Part shown: positions 8,472 through 18,388 of the stretch, piece after piece | Layout of the letters: every line of letters starts with the position of its first letter | Position numbering within the stretch: position 1 is the first letter of the stretch | DNA from: Winogradskyella undariae | Lineage (GTDB): Bacteria > Bacteroidota > Bacteroidia > Flavobacteriales > Flavobacteriaceae | NCBI RefSeq assembly: GCF_013285155.1 | Contig: NZ_JABTEL010000005.1 | Span: forward strand, 124,001-188,000 | DNA: 64,000 nucleotides | Direction of reading: 5' to 3' | The notes under the pieces: generated by a model | The model's input: the letters and a program-made list of their open reading frames with translations, nothing else | The model's database searches: none | What the model was told of the DNA's origin: nothing | Translations under genes and position numbers: made by a program

Positions 8472-9104
8472 ATGACAAGAAGAGAACGACAAGAGTTAAT
8501 AGATAAAGGCTTATTACTGCCTTTGATGGAAGAGTTTTATACAATTCAAGGCGAAGGATTTCATAAAGGTACAGCAGCATATTTTGTTAGAATTGGTGGT
8601 TGCGATGTCGGTTGCCATTGGTGTGATGTTAAAGAAAGCTGGTTAGCAGAATTACATCCGCCGACACCAACAGAAAAGATTGTAGAGAATGCTGTAAAAC
8701 ACAGTAATACTATTATTGTTACTGGTGGTGAACCATTGACTTGGGACATGGGGCCTTTAACAGCACAATTAAAAGCTAAAGGTGTACAAACACATATTGA
8801 AACTTCTGGTGCTTATAAGTTAACAGGAGAGTGGGATTGGATTTGTTTATCTCCTAAGAAAATGAAATTACCTACTAAGGAGGTTTACGAAAAAGCACAC
8901 GAGCTTAAATGTATTATATATAATAATGACGATTTTAAGTTTGCAGAAGAGGAAGCAGCTAAGGTTAATGATAATTGTATCTTATATCTTCAGCCAGAAT
9001 GGAGTAAGCGTGATAAGGTAATTCCTAAAATTGTAGATTATGTTATGGCTAATCCGAAATGGAAAGTATCATTACAGACACATAAATATTTAAATATTCC
9101 TTAG
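8472..9104 (+). CDS. queE: 7-carboxy-7-deazaguanine synthase QueE (radical SAM)
   Basis: Converts 6-carboxy-tetrahydropterin to 7-carboxy-7-deazaguanine in queuosine synthesis. The 210 residues match the family. GEGFHKGTAAYFVRIGGCD leads into the cluster motif C-DVG-C-HW-C, the CxxxCxxC that binds the SAM 4Fe-4S cluster. TGGEPLTWD is the SAM-contact GGE motif and IETSGAY a further signature. It stands alone here, with a near-leaderless promoter and a strong terminator after it. The folE gene at 25807 supplies the same pathway with its pterin precursor. Confidence 0.96.
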   Translation: MTRRERQELIDKGLLLPLMEEFYTIQGEGFHKGTAAYFVRIGGCDVGCHWCDVKESWLAELHPPTPTEKIVENAVKHSNTIIVTGGEPLTWDMGPLTAQLKAKGVQTHIETSGAYKLTGEWDWICLSPKKMKLPTKEVYEKAHELKCIIYNNDDFKFAEEEAAKVNDNCILYLQPEWSKRDKVIPKIVDYVMANPKWKVSLQTHKYLNIP

Positions 9105-9123
9105 AATACTAAATAGATAGAAT

Positions 9124-9166
9124 AAAAAAGTTCCGATTATAAATTAATATAATCGGAACTTTTTAT
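9124..9166. terminator. Bidirectional terminator between queE and DUF2911 gene
   Basis: A stem of AGTTCCGATTAT with ATAATCGGAACT around an 8-nt loop, flanked by A6 and T5, gives U runs both ways. It separates the convergent queE and DUF2911 genes. Confidence 0.9.
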
Positions 9167-9185
9167 TTTTCTAGTTTCTAGCTTT

Positions 9186-9722
9186 TTATTTTGTAAAAGG
9201 TACTGCAACTCTAGTTGTACCCCAACCTATAAACATATGTACACCGTCATCAGATTTATCAAAAGCAATAGAAAGCGCTTCTAAAGATTCTTTTCCTTCT
9301 GTTACAGGAACCGTAATACTTGCTACAGTGTTGTCTTCTTTATACCCAGAAGCTCCCCAGTTATTTACATCAGAACTTACAATAACAGTCCATTCTTTAT
9401 CTCCAGGAATTGTAAACAATGAATAAGTACCAGCTTTAACTGTTTTTCCACCCAGTTTCATATCAGTAAAAAGAATGAGTTCAGTTGCTTCGTTAGCACC
9501 TGTTCTCCATACCTTATCTTTTTGAGTTAATTCTTTTACAGTTCTTCCTTTAAGTTGTGGTCTACCGTAATATACTTTAATTAATTGGTCACCACCTCTT
9601 CCAAAAGAAGCTACGTCTAAAGGACTTTTGTCTAAACCACTAAATTTTTGTGCTTCAGCATTAAAAGAAATAAGCATCATAAATGCAAAAGAAATGGTTG
9701 TTAATAATTTTGATGTTTTCAT
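9186..9722 (-). CDS. Secreted DUF2911 protein
   Basis: 178 residues with a signal peptide (MKTSKLLTTISFAFMMLIS, cleavage probably after NAEAQ). The DUF2911 core has VYYGRPQLKGR, KVWRTGANEATELILFTD and TVKAGTYSLFTIPGDKEWT, which are the diagnostic strands of this periplasmic beta-sandwich family. No biochemical function is established for the family. It is 113 bp downstream of a paralogue with an almost identical signal peptide, so the pair arose by tandem duplication. Confidence 0.92.
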   Translation of the reverse strand: MKTSKLLTTISFAFMMLISFNAEAQKFSGLDKSPLDVASFGRGGDQLIKVYYGRPQLKGRTVKELTQKDKVWRTGANEATELILFTDMKLGGKTVKAGTYSLFTIPGDKEWTVIVSSDVNNWGASGYKEDNTVASITVPVTEGKESLEALSIAFDKSDDGVHMFIGWGTTRVAVPFTK

Positions 9723-9835
9723 AATAAAATCAATTTTTTTTAGTTGTGAATTCGATAAAGATAAAACCCATTGTTCTTAATATTATATTAAATATGCCAA
9801 ATGGATGTTAAAGTTTAAAATGTGTAATAGGTATC

Positions 9836-10426
9836 TTATTTTAGAGTAATAGGAAATTCAGCAATTGTAGTATCCCATCCAATTTTTAAGCTCACAGTAT
9901 TTTTAGCAGTTTTGTATAATGCTATAGATAAATTTTCAATTTCCTTATCGCTTTTTGTTACAGGTACTGATACGCTTGCAATATCTTTAGTTTCATCGTA
10001 ACCGTAATTACCCCAACCGTCTAATCCTGTATTTAATTTAAGAGTCCATTCGTTTTCTGTAGGAATGATAATAACGCTGTAACGTCCCGCTTTAATTTCT
10101 TTTCCTCCAAACATAACATCATTAACAAATAATATTTCTGTAGATTCATTAGCGCCAACTCTCCATGCTTTTCCAAATTTTAAAAGTTTACCAAAAACTT
10201 CTCTTCCTTTTTTAGCAGGTCTAGAGTAAGTGACTCTAATTTGTGGTTCAGCTTGTTTTTTAGCTTCATCACTTTTTTCAAATGTTCTTTTTGGAGCGTT
10301 TGAAGGATAGTAAGCACGATCCATTGTGCTATTGTCCATTTGGTCAAATTCTTGAGCACTAACATTTAACGAGATAAGCATTACGAATGTTAGACTAATA
10401 GTAGTTAATAATTTTGAAGTTTTCAT
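9836..10426 (-). CDS. Secreted DUF2911 protein, upstream paralogue
   Basis: 196 residues, again beginning MKTSKLLTTIS with cleavage near VSAQ. The DUF2911 core is visible as VTYSRPAKKGREVFGKLL, AWRVGANESTEILFVND and EIKAGRYSVIIIPTENEWT. Compared with the copy at 9186 it has a longer, charged linker (about residues 25-60, rich in Lys, Glu and Pro) before the core. Start regions of both genes are nearly identical in DNA while the bodies have diverged. It is likely transcribed ahead of the second copy. Function unknown. Confidence 0.9.
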   Translation of the reverse strand: MKTSKLLTTISLTFVMLISLNVSAQEFDQMDNSTMDRAYYPSNAPKRTFEKSDEAKKQAEPQIRVTYSRPAKKGREVFGKLLKFGKAWRVGANESTEILFVNDVMFGGKEIKAGRYSVIIIPTENEWTLKLNTGLDGWGNYGYDETKDIASVSVPVTKSDKEIENLSIALYKTAKNTVSLKIGWDTTIAEFPITLK

Positions 10427-10697
10427 AAATAGAATTAAATTTTTGTTTGATTAAATTAGAATATTATATGTGTCGTAAGTCGTAATGATCTATTAAAATT
10501 TACAGATTAATAGTTAATCTATGAATTTTTTGTCATGTTGATTTTATATTACTATGTATTTGTTTTTAAAAGTTACATATTATAACCATTATTGCTATTT
10601 ATGTTTTTAATATGAAAGTTTGTGTTCATATTTGTACTATAATTAATAATTAAACGGCTTATTATAATTCAAGCCTAATTCAAAAAATATAAAAGTT

Positions 10698-12371
10698 ATG
10701 TGCGGAATAGTATGTGCGTTCGATATAAAACAAAAAACTGATGACTTAAGACCTCAGGTATTAGAAATGGCTAAATCAATTCGTCATCGCGGTCCAGATT
10801 GGAGCGGAATATATAGTGACGATAAAGTGATTATGGCGCATGAGCGTTTAGCAATTGTAGATCCTGCTTCAGGAAAACAACCATTGTTAAGTCCTGATAA
10901 GAAGTTAATTTTAGCAGCAAACGGAGAAATCTATAACCATAGAGAGTTAAGAAAGCAATTTGAAGGTAAGTACGATTTTCAAACAGAAAGTGATTGTGAA
11001 GTCATCTTAGCTTTATATCAAGAAAAAGGTGCAGACTTTGTAGATGAGATGAACGGTATTTTTGGTTTCGCGATCTATGATGCTGAGAAAGATGAGTATT
11101 TTATTGCTCGAGACCATATGGGAATTATTCCTTTATATATAGGATGGGATAAAAGTGGAACTTTTTATGTGGCTTCAGAATTAAAAGCTTTAGAAGGTGT
11201 TTGTACTAAAATTGAATTATTTCCTCCAGGACATTATATGTCTAGCAAAGATGGAGAATTTGTAAAATGGTATAAAAGAGATTGGGCAGAATATGATGCT
11301 GTAAAAGATAACGAAACAAGTATTGCTGAAGTAAAAGAAGCGTTAGAAGCTGCTGTGCATAGACAATTAATGAGTGATGTGCCTTATGGTGTATTATTAT
11401 CTGGAGGTTTAGATTCTTCAGTAGTATCTGCAATTGCAAAAAAATATTCTCAAAAACGTGTTGAAAGTGATGATGTTTCAGAAGCTTGGTATCCACAATT
11501 ACATTCTTTTGCTGTTGGGTTAGAAGGTTCGCCAGATTTAGCTGCGGCTAAGAAAGTAGCAGATCATATTGGTACGGTTCATCATGAAATTAAATTTACT
11601 ATTCAAGAAGGTTTAGATGCTATTAAAGATGTAATTTATAACATCGAAACTTACGATATTACGACGATTCGTTCGTCTACACCAATGTATTTAATGGCGA
11701 GAGTTATTAAATCTATGGGAATCAAAATGGTACTGTCTGGTGAAGGAGCAGATGAGTTATTTGGTGGGTATTTATACTTTCATAAAGCACCAGATGCTAG
11801 AGAGTTTCATGAAGAAACAGTGCGTAAATTAGATAAATTACACATGTACGATTGTTTAAGAGCTAATAAAAGTTTAGCTGCTTGGGGAATTGAAGGTCGT
11901 GTGCCATTTTTAGATAAAGAATTTATGGATGTTGCCATGCGCATCAACCCACTAGATAAAATGATCAACGGAGAACGCATGGAGAAATGGGTAGTTCGTA
12001 AGGCATTTGAAGATATGATTCCAGAAAGTGTAGCTTGGAGACAGAAAGAACAATTTTCTGATGGAGTTGGTTACAGTTGGATTGATACTTTAAAGGAATT
12101 AGTTGATAAAGAAGTTACAGATGAGCAAATAGAAAATGCTAAATTCCGTTTTCCAATTAATACGCCTTTAAACAAAGAAGAGTATTATTACAGAACTATT
12201 TTCGAAGGTCATTTTCCTAGTGATGCTGCGGCATTAAGTGTACCGCAAGAAGCAAGTGTAGCTTGTAGTACAGCAACAGCCTTAGAGTGGGATGAAGCAT
12301 TTAAAAACATGAATGATCCTTCTGGTAGAGCAGTTGCTAAAGTGCATTCAGATTCTTATGTGAAAGCATAA
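10698..12371 (+). CDS. asnB: Asparagine synthase B (glutamine-hydrolysing)
   Basis: Makes asparagine from aspartate, ATP and glutamine. The 557 residues match AsnB. Cys2 of MCGIVCAFD is the glutaminase nucleophile, with RHRGPDWSG and LAANGEIYNH completing the N-terminal amidotransferase domain (1 to about 190). GVLLSGGLDSSVVSAIA is the ATP-pyrophosphatase P-loop of the synthetase domain, and LSGEGADELFGGY and GVGYSWID are further signatures. It has a 271-bp upstream region and its own terminator. Confidence 0.97.
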   Translation: MCGIVCAFDIKQKTDDLRPQVLEMAKSIRHRGPDWSGIYSDDKVIMAHERLAIVDPASGKQPLLSPDKKLILAANGEIYNHRELRKQFEGKYDFQTESDCEVILALYQEKGADFVDEMNGIFGFAIYDAEKDEYFIARDHMGIIPLYIGWDKSGTFYVASELKALEGVCTKIELFPPGHYMSSKDGEFVKWYKRDWAEYDAVKDNETSIAEVKEALEAAVHRQLMSDVPYGVLLSGGLDSSVVSAIAKKYSQKRVESDDVSEAWYPQLHSFAVGLEGSPDLAAAKKVADHIGTVHHEIKFTIQEGLDAIKDVIYNIETYDITTIRSSTPMYLMARVIKSMGIKMVLSGEGADELFGGYLYFHKAPDAREFHEETVRKLDKLHMYDCLRANKSLAAWGIEGRVPFLDKEFMDVAMRINPLDKMINGERMEKWVVRKAFEDMIPESVAWRQKEQFSDGVGYSWIDTLKELVDKEVTDEQIENAKFRFPINTPLNKEEYYYRTIFEGHFPSDAAALSVPQEASVACSTATALEWDEAFKNMNDPSGRAVAKVHSDSYVKA

Positions 12372-12396
12372 TTTCAAGAAAAATAATTTTTATAGT

Positions 12397-12431
12397 AAAG
12401 ACCAATCTAATTAAAAGATTGGTCTTTTTTT
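12397..12431 (+). terminator. Terminator after asnB
   Basis: AAAGACCAATCT and AGATTGGTCTTT make a perfect 12-bp stem around a 7-nt loop, followed by T3-A-T. It lies 25 bp after the asnB stop. Confidence 0.9.
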
Positions 12432-12472
12432 ATGTCTAGTAATATTGTAAATTCATAACTTTAAATGAAACT

Positions 12473-13069
12473 ATGTTATTACCTAATTTTAAGAAATACC
12501 TTATTGAAAAAGGAGGATTATCTGAAGTTGAATTTTTAGAAATTGAACCCTTTATAAAAATAAAGAAGATTTCTAAAGGCGAATTTTTACTTAAACAAGG
12601 TGTGGTTTGTAATTATTCCTTTTTTGTAGAACAAGGTGTTTTAAGATTCTATGCTTTAAATGAAGAAGGAAAGGAAAATATACTTCAGTTTGCTACAGAA
12701 AGTTGGATTGTTAGCGATCGTGGAAGTGTGTTTTTTCAAGAACCTTCTACATATTATATAGATGCAATAGAAGATGTCGTGACGGTTTTGTTAGATGAAG
12801 ATTTTGTGAATAAAGTAGCAAGTGTTAATGCTCATTTTAGAAAGGAAAACGAAAAACTATTACAAAATCATATTAGACATTTATATAAAAGGATAAGTCA
12901 ATTACTAGGCGCTACAGCTCGAGAGCGTTATCTGTATTTTGTAAATATGTACCCCGATATTATGTTGCGCGTACCACAATGGATGATCGCCTCTTATTTA
13001 GGAATAACACCCGAAAGCTTAAGTCGTGTTCGTAAAGCTTTATCTAAAGAGAACTTTAAACCGTATTAA
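12473..13069 (+). CDS. Crp/Fnr-family transcription regulator
   Basis: 198 residues. The N-terminal two thirds form a cyclic-nucleotide-binding-like beta roll (KISKGEFLLKQGVVCNYSFF, then YALNEEGKENILQFA), and the C terminus has a winged helix with MIASYLGITPESLSRVRKAL as recognition helix. It lacks an obvious cAMP-binding phosphate cassette and N-terminal FNR cysteines, like the many small Bacteroidetes Crp/Fnr proteins of unknown signal. It lies 83 bp upstream of the pirin gene in the same direction, so the pirin gene is a likely co-transcribed partner or target. Confidence 0.9.
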   Translation: MLLPNFKKYLIEKGGLSEVEFLEIEPFIKIKKISKGEFLLKQGVVCNYSFFVEQGVLRFYALNEEGKENILQFATESWIVSDRGSVFFQEPSTYYIDAIEDVVTVLLDEDFVNKVASVNAHFRKENEKLLQNHIRHLYKRISQLLGATARERYLYFVNMYPDIMLRVPQWMIASYLGITPESLSRVRKALSKENFKPY

Positions 13070-13152
13070 TTCAGGCTTTAACTACTTATCATAGGTCAAT
13101 GCTTAGGCTTTATTGTTCTATTAATTTTACAGTAATAAATATGTAAAGTACG

Positions 13153-14019
13153 ATGAAGCTAAGAACTATAGAAAAGATAATAAAACCAGGAACACCTCAT
13201 TTTGTAGGTGATGGATTTAGAGTACATAATTTTATTCCAGGAACTTCAACTATGAAGCGTATGGATCCTTTTATTATGCTAGATTATAATTCAAAATATA
13301 ATTTTCCAGCAACAGATAAGCCAAAAGGAGTTGGTGTACATCCACATCGCGGATTCGAAACGGTTACTATTGCTTACAAAGGTCGTGTAGAACATGGAGA
13401 TAGTGCAGGAGGTGGAGGTGTAATTGGTGAAGGAGATGTACAATGGATGACTGCGGCATCAGGAGTATTACATAAAGAATTTCATGAAACCGAATGGAGT
13501 AAAACAGGTGGAGAATTTCAAATGGTTCAATTATGGGTGAATCTTCCGGCTAAGGATAAAATGAGTCCGCCAAAATATCAAGCGATTTCTAATGCAGAAA
13601 TAAAAAAAGTGATTTTGCCAAATGAAGCAGGTAAAGTTGAGGTCATCGCAGGTTCATATGAAGGAGTTGTAGGACCAGCATCTACATTTTCGCCAATGAA
13701 TATGTTCAATTTAAAATTGAAGAAAGGTACAAAAACACAATTAACGTTTCCAAAACATTATACAACTTCATTATTAATGGTTGAAGGAAGCGCCACGGTT
13801 AATGGCGAAGAAGTGTTAGCGGATCACTTTGTATTATTTAGTTCGGACGGTGAAACTTTTACAGTAGAAACCTTAACTGATGTTATTATTTTAGTATTAA
13901 GCGGAGAACCAATTAATGAACCTATTGCAGCTCACGGTCCATTTGTAATGAATACACAAGAAGAACTTGTAGAAGCTTTTCAAGATTTTAATACAGGTAA
14001 GTTTGGATATTTAGAGTAG
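13153..14019 (+). CDS. Pirin family protein
   Basis: 288 residues with the two-cupin pirin fold. VGVHPHRGFETVTIAYKGRV carries the conserved metal-binding HPHRGFET, and GEGDVQWMTAASGVLHKEFH carries the second His and Glu, so the iron site appears intact. The C-terminal domain has PHYTTSLLMVEG-type strands. Bacterial pirins are linked to quercetin 2,3-dioxygenase activity or redox-dependent regulation; which applies here is open. It follows the Crp/Fnr regulator. No terminator is clear, though a short inverted repeat AAGACT/AGTCTT lies about 20-45 bp after the stop. Confidence 0.93.
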   Translation: MKLRTIEKIIKPGTPHFVGDGFRVHNFIPGTSTMKRMDPFIMLDYNSKYNFPATDKPKGVGVHPHRGFETVTIAYKGRVEHGDSAGGGGVIGEGDVQWMTAASGVLHKEFHETEWSKTGGEFQMVQLWVNLPAKDKMSPPKYQAISNAEIKKVILPNEAGKVEVIAGSYEGVVGPASTFSPMNMFNLKLKKGTKTQLTFPKHYTTSLLMVEGSATVNGEEVLADHFVLFSSDGETFTVETLTDVIILVLSGEPINEPIAAHGPFVMNTQEELVEAFQDFNTGKFGYLE

Positions 14020-14284
14020 CGTAGTTTATTAATTAGTAAGACTTGAAGAGTAAGTTGTTTAGTCTTCCTCTTAGATTACCGCTTTGTTTTAGAAGAAAAA
14101 GCATTAAATAGATAAAAAAAATAACATTCAAAATAAAGCGTTTGAGCCATCTTTTTATTTTTTAAGATTAGATATTGAATTGAAAACGTTGAAATCCGAT
14201 TTAATCTGCTTTTTAAGCGATTTAAGACGTTTTCGTGATAATTAAAAATAATGATGATTATTGTTTAGAGTCGTTAAAAAGCTT
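14020..14284. other. Gene-free interval between pirin and gyrB promoter, with nested inverted repeat
   Basis: No credible ORF was found. Bases 14182-14234 form an imperfect nested palindrome: GAAAACGT pairs with ACGTTTTC as outer arms, and AAATC pairs with GATTT inside them. It has no U run and so is not a classic terminator. The rest is AT-rich and shows nothing recognisable. Confidence 0.4.
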
Positions 14285-14314
14285 TTGAAATGCGTTTTTA
14301 AATCCTTATATTTG
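14285..14314 (+). promoter_or_regulatory. gyrB promoter (-33 TTG, 19-nt spacer, -7 TATATTTG)
   Basis: TTTTG ending at 14287 is followed after 19 nt by TATATTTG at 14307-14314, an excellent fit to the Bacteroidetes consensus. The start of transcription is expected near 14319, leaving a leader of about 66 nt before gyrB. Confidence 0.8.
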
Positions 14315-14323
14315 TTAGTATTC

Positions 14324-14351
14324 AAAAATGATACACACGTGTCATTTTTTT
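14324..14351 (+). promoter_or_regulatory. Terminator-like hairpin in the gyrB leader
   Basis: AAAAATG pairs with CATTTTT and ACAC with GTGT, with two bulged bases, and the right arm runs into T7. It would form in the first 30 nt of the gyrB transcript. It could be an attenuator, a stability element or chance; nothing in the sequence shows which. Confidence 0.4.
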
Positions 14352-14370
14352 ATGCCATAAATCGAATTAA

Positions 14371-16335
<1,965 letters not shown>

Positions 16336-16362
16336 TTAATTAAGCTTATATTATTAAATTTT

Positions 16363-16396
16363 AAAGCAGCTACATAATTATGTGGCTGCTTTTTTT
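16363..16396 (+). terminator. Terminator after gyrB
   Basis: AAAGCAGCTACATA and TATGTGGCTGCTTT form a long stem with one G-U pair, followed by a run of T. It lies 28 bp after the gyrB stop. Confidence 0.9.
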
Positions 16397-16640
16397 GTGA
16401 TATATTTTGTTGTTATTTAATCTATTGAGGAGTTTGTGTAAGATTAATATAGAGTTGTGTTTTTATTAAATTTATAATGATATTGTGATATTTAAATTTT
16501 CTTTTTTGTACACTCTTTAAGTCTTGTATTTTTTTTAAAAAAGGGAGATATTTACCCTTAAGCTTCTTCTCTAACAGTAATATTATTCGTAAATTTACGG
16601 TAAATTATAACACTTAGTTTCACATTAAAATATAATAAAC
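16397..16640 (+). promoter_or_regulatory. mdh upstream region with a 12-bp perfect palindrome
   Basis: No ORF is supported. CGTAAATTTACG at 16588-16599 is a perfect palindrome and contains TAAATTTA, a one-mismatch version of the -7 box, 43 bp before the mdh start. It could be an operator over the mdh promoter. A small AAGGG/CCCTT hairpin lies at 16541-16559. The rest is AT-rich. Confidence 0.4.
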
Positions 16641-17567
16641 ATGAAAGTAACAGTAGTTGGTGCAGGTGCCGTAGGAGCAAGTTGTGCAGAGTATATCGCA
16701 ATTAAGAATTTTGCTTCAGAAGTAGTAATCTTAGATATTAAAGAAGGTTATGCAGAAGGTAAAGCAATGGATTTAATGCAGTGTGCTTCTTTAAACGGAT
16801 TCGATACTAAAGTAACAGGAAGTACAAACGATTATTCTAAAACAGCAGATAGTGATATTTGTGTTATTACTTCAGGTATTCCTCGTAAGCCAGGAATGAC
16901 ACGTGAAGAATTAATTGGAATTAACGCAGGTATTGTTAAAACAGTATCTTCAAATTTAGTAAAGCATTCTCCTAATACAATCATTATAGTTGTTAGTAAC
17001 CCAATGGATACAATGACTTATTTAGTTCATAAAACTACAGGTTTACCTAAACATAGAATTATTGGTATGGGTGGAGCTTTAGATTCTGCTCGTTTCAAAT
17101 ATAGATTAGCTGAAGCTTTAGAAGCACCAATCAGTGATGTTGACGGAATGGTAATTGGAGGACATAGTGATACTGGTATGGTACCATTAATCTCTCATGC
17201 AACAAGAAATAGTATTAAAGTATCTGAGTTTTTATCAGAAGAACGTTTAACACAAGTAGCAGAAGATACTAAAGTTGGTGGAGCAACATTAACTAAATTA
17301 TTAGGAACTTCAGCTTGGTATGCACCAGGAGCAGCTGTAAGTGGATTAGTACAAGCTATTGCTTGCGACCAAAAGAAAATTTACCCTTGTTCTACATTAT
17401 TAGATGGTGAATATGGTTTAAGTGATCTTTGTATCGGTGTGCCAGTTGTTTTAGGTAAAAATGGTATTGAGAAAATAGTTGATGTATCTTTAAGTGATGC
17501 AGAAAAAGAACACATGAAAGCAAGTGCTGAAGGTGTTAAGAAAACTAATGGATTATTAGAATTATAG
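16641..17567 (+). CDS. mdh: Malate dehydrogenase
   Basis: NAD-dependent oxidation of malate to oxaloacetate in the TCA cycle. 308 residues of the LDH-like MDH type. The Rossmann motif GAGAVGASCAEYIA opens the protein; SGIPRKPGMTREELIGINAG carries substrate-loop Arg residues, VVSNPMDTMTYL and MGGALDSARFKY follow, and VIGGHSDTGMVPL has the catalytic His. The loop Arg (RKPGMTR) supports malate rather than lactate. Its own terminator follows 26 bp after the stop. Confidence 0.97.
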   Translation: MKVTVVGAGAVGASCAEYIAIKNFASEVVILDIKEGYAEGKAMDLMQCASLNGFDTKVTGSTNDYSKTADSDICVITSGIPRKPGMTREELIGINAGIVKTVSSNLVKHSPNTIIIVVSNPMDTMTYLVHKTTGLPKHRIIGMGGALDSARFKYRLAEALEAPISDVDGMVIGGHSDTGMVPLISHATRNSIKVSEFLSEERLTQVAEDTKVGGATLTKLLGTSAWYAPGAAVSGLVQAIACDQKKIYPCSTLLDGEYGLSDLCIGVPVVLGKNGIEKIVDVSLSDAEKEHMKASAEGVKKTNGLLEL

Positions 17568-17593
17568 ACCATTATAGAAATAATTAATTAATG

Positions 17594-17627
17594 AAAACCT
17601 TACTGATATTCTATTGGTAAGGTTTTT
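17594..17627 (+). terminator. Terminator after mdh
   Basis: AAAACCTTAC and GTAAGGTTTT form a perfect 10-bp stem around a 13-nt loop, ending in T5. It overlaps the region just before the next gene, which is a reason to choose that gene's second Met as start. Confidence 0.88.
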
Positions 17628-17656
17628 ATATGAGAAATATTAAACAAAATACAAGA

Positions 17657-18313
17657 ATGAAAAAAATACTATTATTAAGTTTAGCCTTGATCTTAAGTGT
17701 TAGTGCTACAGCTCAAGAAAAAATAAATGAAGGTATTCTTATCGCAAAGCAAACAATGTCTAGTGATAATGAGCAAATGAATTCACAGCTTAAAGCTATG
17801 GGTGATACAACAGCTAAAACCTATTTTAAGGGAGTAAAGTCACGTAGTGAAACAAGTAGTCCTATGACCGGTGATATGGTTATTATTATGGACGCTGCAG
17901 ATAAGCAAATGTTAATGATGATGGATAGCCCAGGAATGGGAAAGAAGTATGTATTACAATCTTTTGAGCCTAGTGCTGAAGATTTAAAAAATGTTGTCGT
18001 TACAAAAGGAACAGAAACTAAAACAGTATTAGGTTACCTATGCCAACAGTATATGATTAGCATGAAACAAAACGGTCAAGTTGTAAAAATGGAAATGTTT
18101 ACTACAGACAAAATTTCAGCTGTGAGCCAAAATACAACAGCAATGGGAGATAAAGTAGAAGGGTTTCCTCTTTATTTTGTTATGAAAATGAACCAGATGG
18201 GAGCAAATATAGAAGTGACATCAGAGATCATTGAAATTAAGAAAGAAACTGTTTCTGATGATAAAGTAAGCTTAACACCTGCTGCAGGTTATACTAAAAT
18301 GGAAGGAATGTAA
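17657..18313 (+). CDS. Secreted DUF4412-type protein
   Basis: 218 residues from the chosen start. The frame opens at 17630, but that ATG abuts the mdh terminator, and the signal peptide MKKILLLSLALILSVSATAQ begins at 17657. The mature part is Met- and Lys-rich with MVIIMDAADKQMLMMMD and TKTVLGYLCQQYMISM, the pattern of DUF4412 proteins, a beta-rich envelope family without known activity. It is probably periplasmic. It stands between mdh and a short hypothetical gene, with a terminator 33 bp after the stop. Confidence 0.82.
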   Translation: MKKILLLSLALILSVSATAQEKINEGILIAKQTMSSDNEQMNSQLKAMGDTTAKTYFKGVKSRSETSSPMTGDMVIIMDAADKQMLMMMDSPGMGKKYVLQSFEPSAEDLKNVVVTKGTETKTVLGYLCQQYMISMKQNGQVVKMEMFTTDKISAVSQNTTAMGDKVEGFPLYFVMKMNQMGANIEVTSEIIEIKKETVSDDKVSLTPAAGYTKMEGM

Positions 18314-18345
18314 TTGAATATTATATTCAGTTTTAAAATTAAGAA

Positions 18346-18374
18346 GAGGCTGTAGAAATACAGTCTTTTTTTTG
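18346..18374 (+). terminator. Terminator after the DUF4412 gene
   Basis: GGCTGTA and TACAGTC pair (one G-U) around GAAA, followed by eight T. It ends only 3 bp before the -7 box of the next gene, so terminator and promoter are packed together. Confidence 0.8.
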
Positions 18375-18376
18375 TC

Positions 18377-18384
18377 TATATTTG
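18377..18384 (+). promoter_or_regulatory. -7 promoter box abutting the GTG start of the next gene
   Basis: TATATTTG is an exact consensus match, and its last base is 4 nt before the GTG at 18389. The transcript would start at or beside the start codon. The -33 region lies inside the preceding terminator and shows no TTG. Confidence 0.55.
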
Positions 18385-18388
18385 GCGT

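Noticed and set aside
11242..11496. 84-codon minus-strand ORF inside asnB
   Set aside because: Antisense shadow rich in Leu, His and Gln over the conserved synthetase domain.
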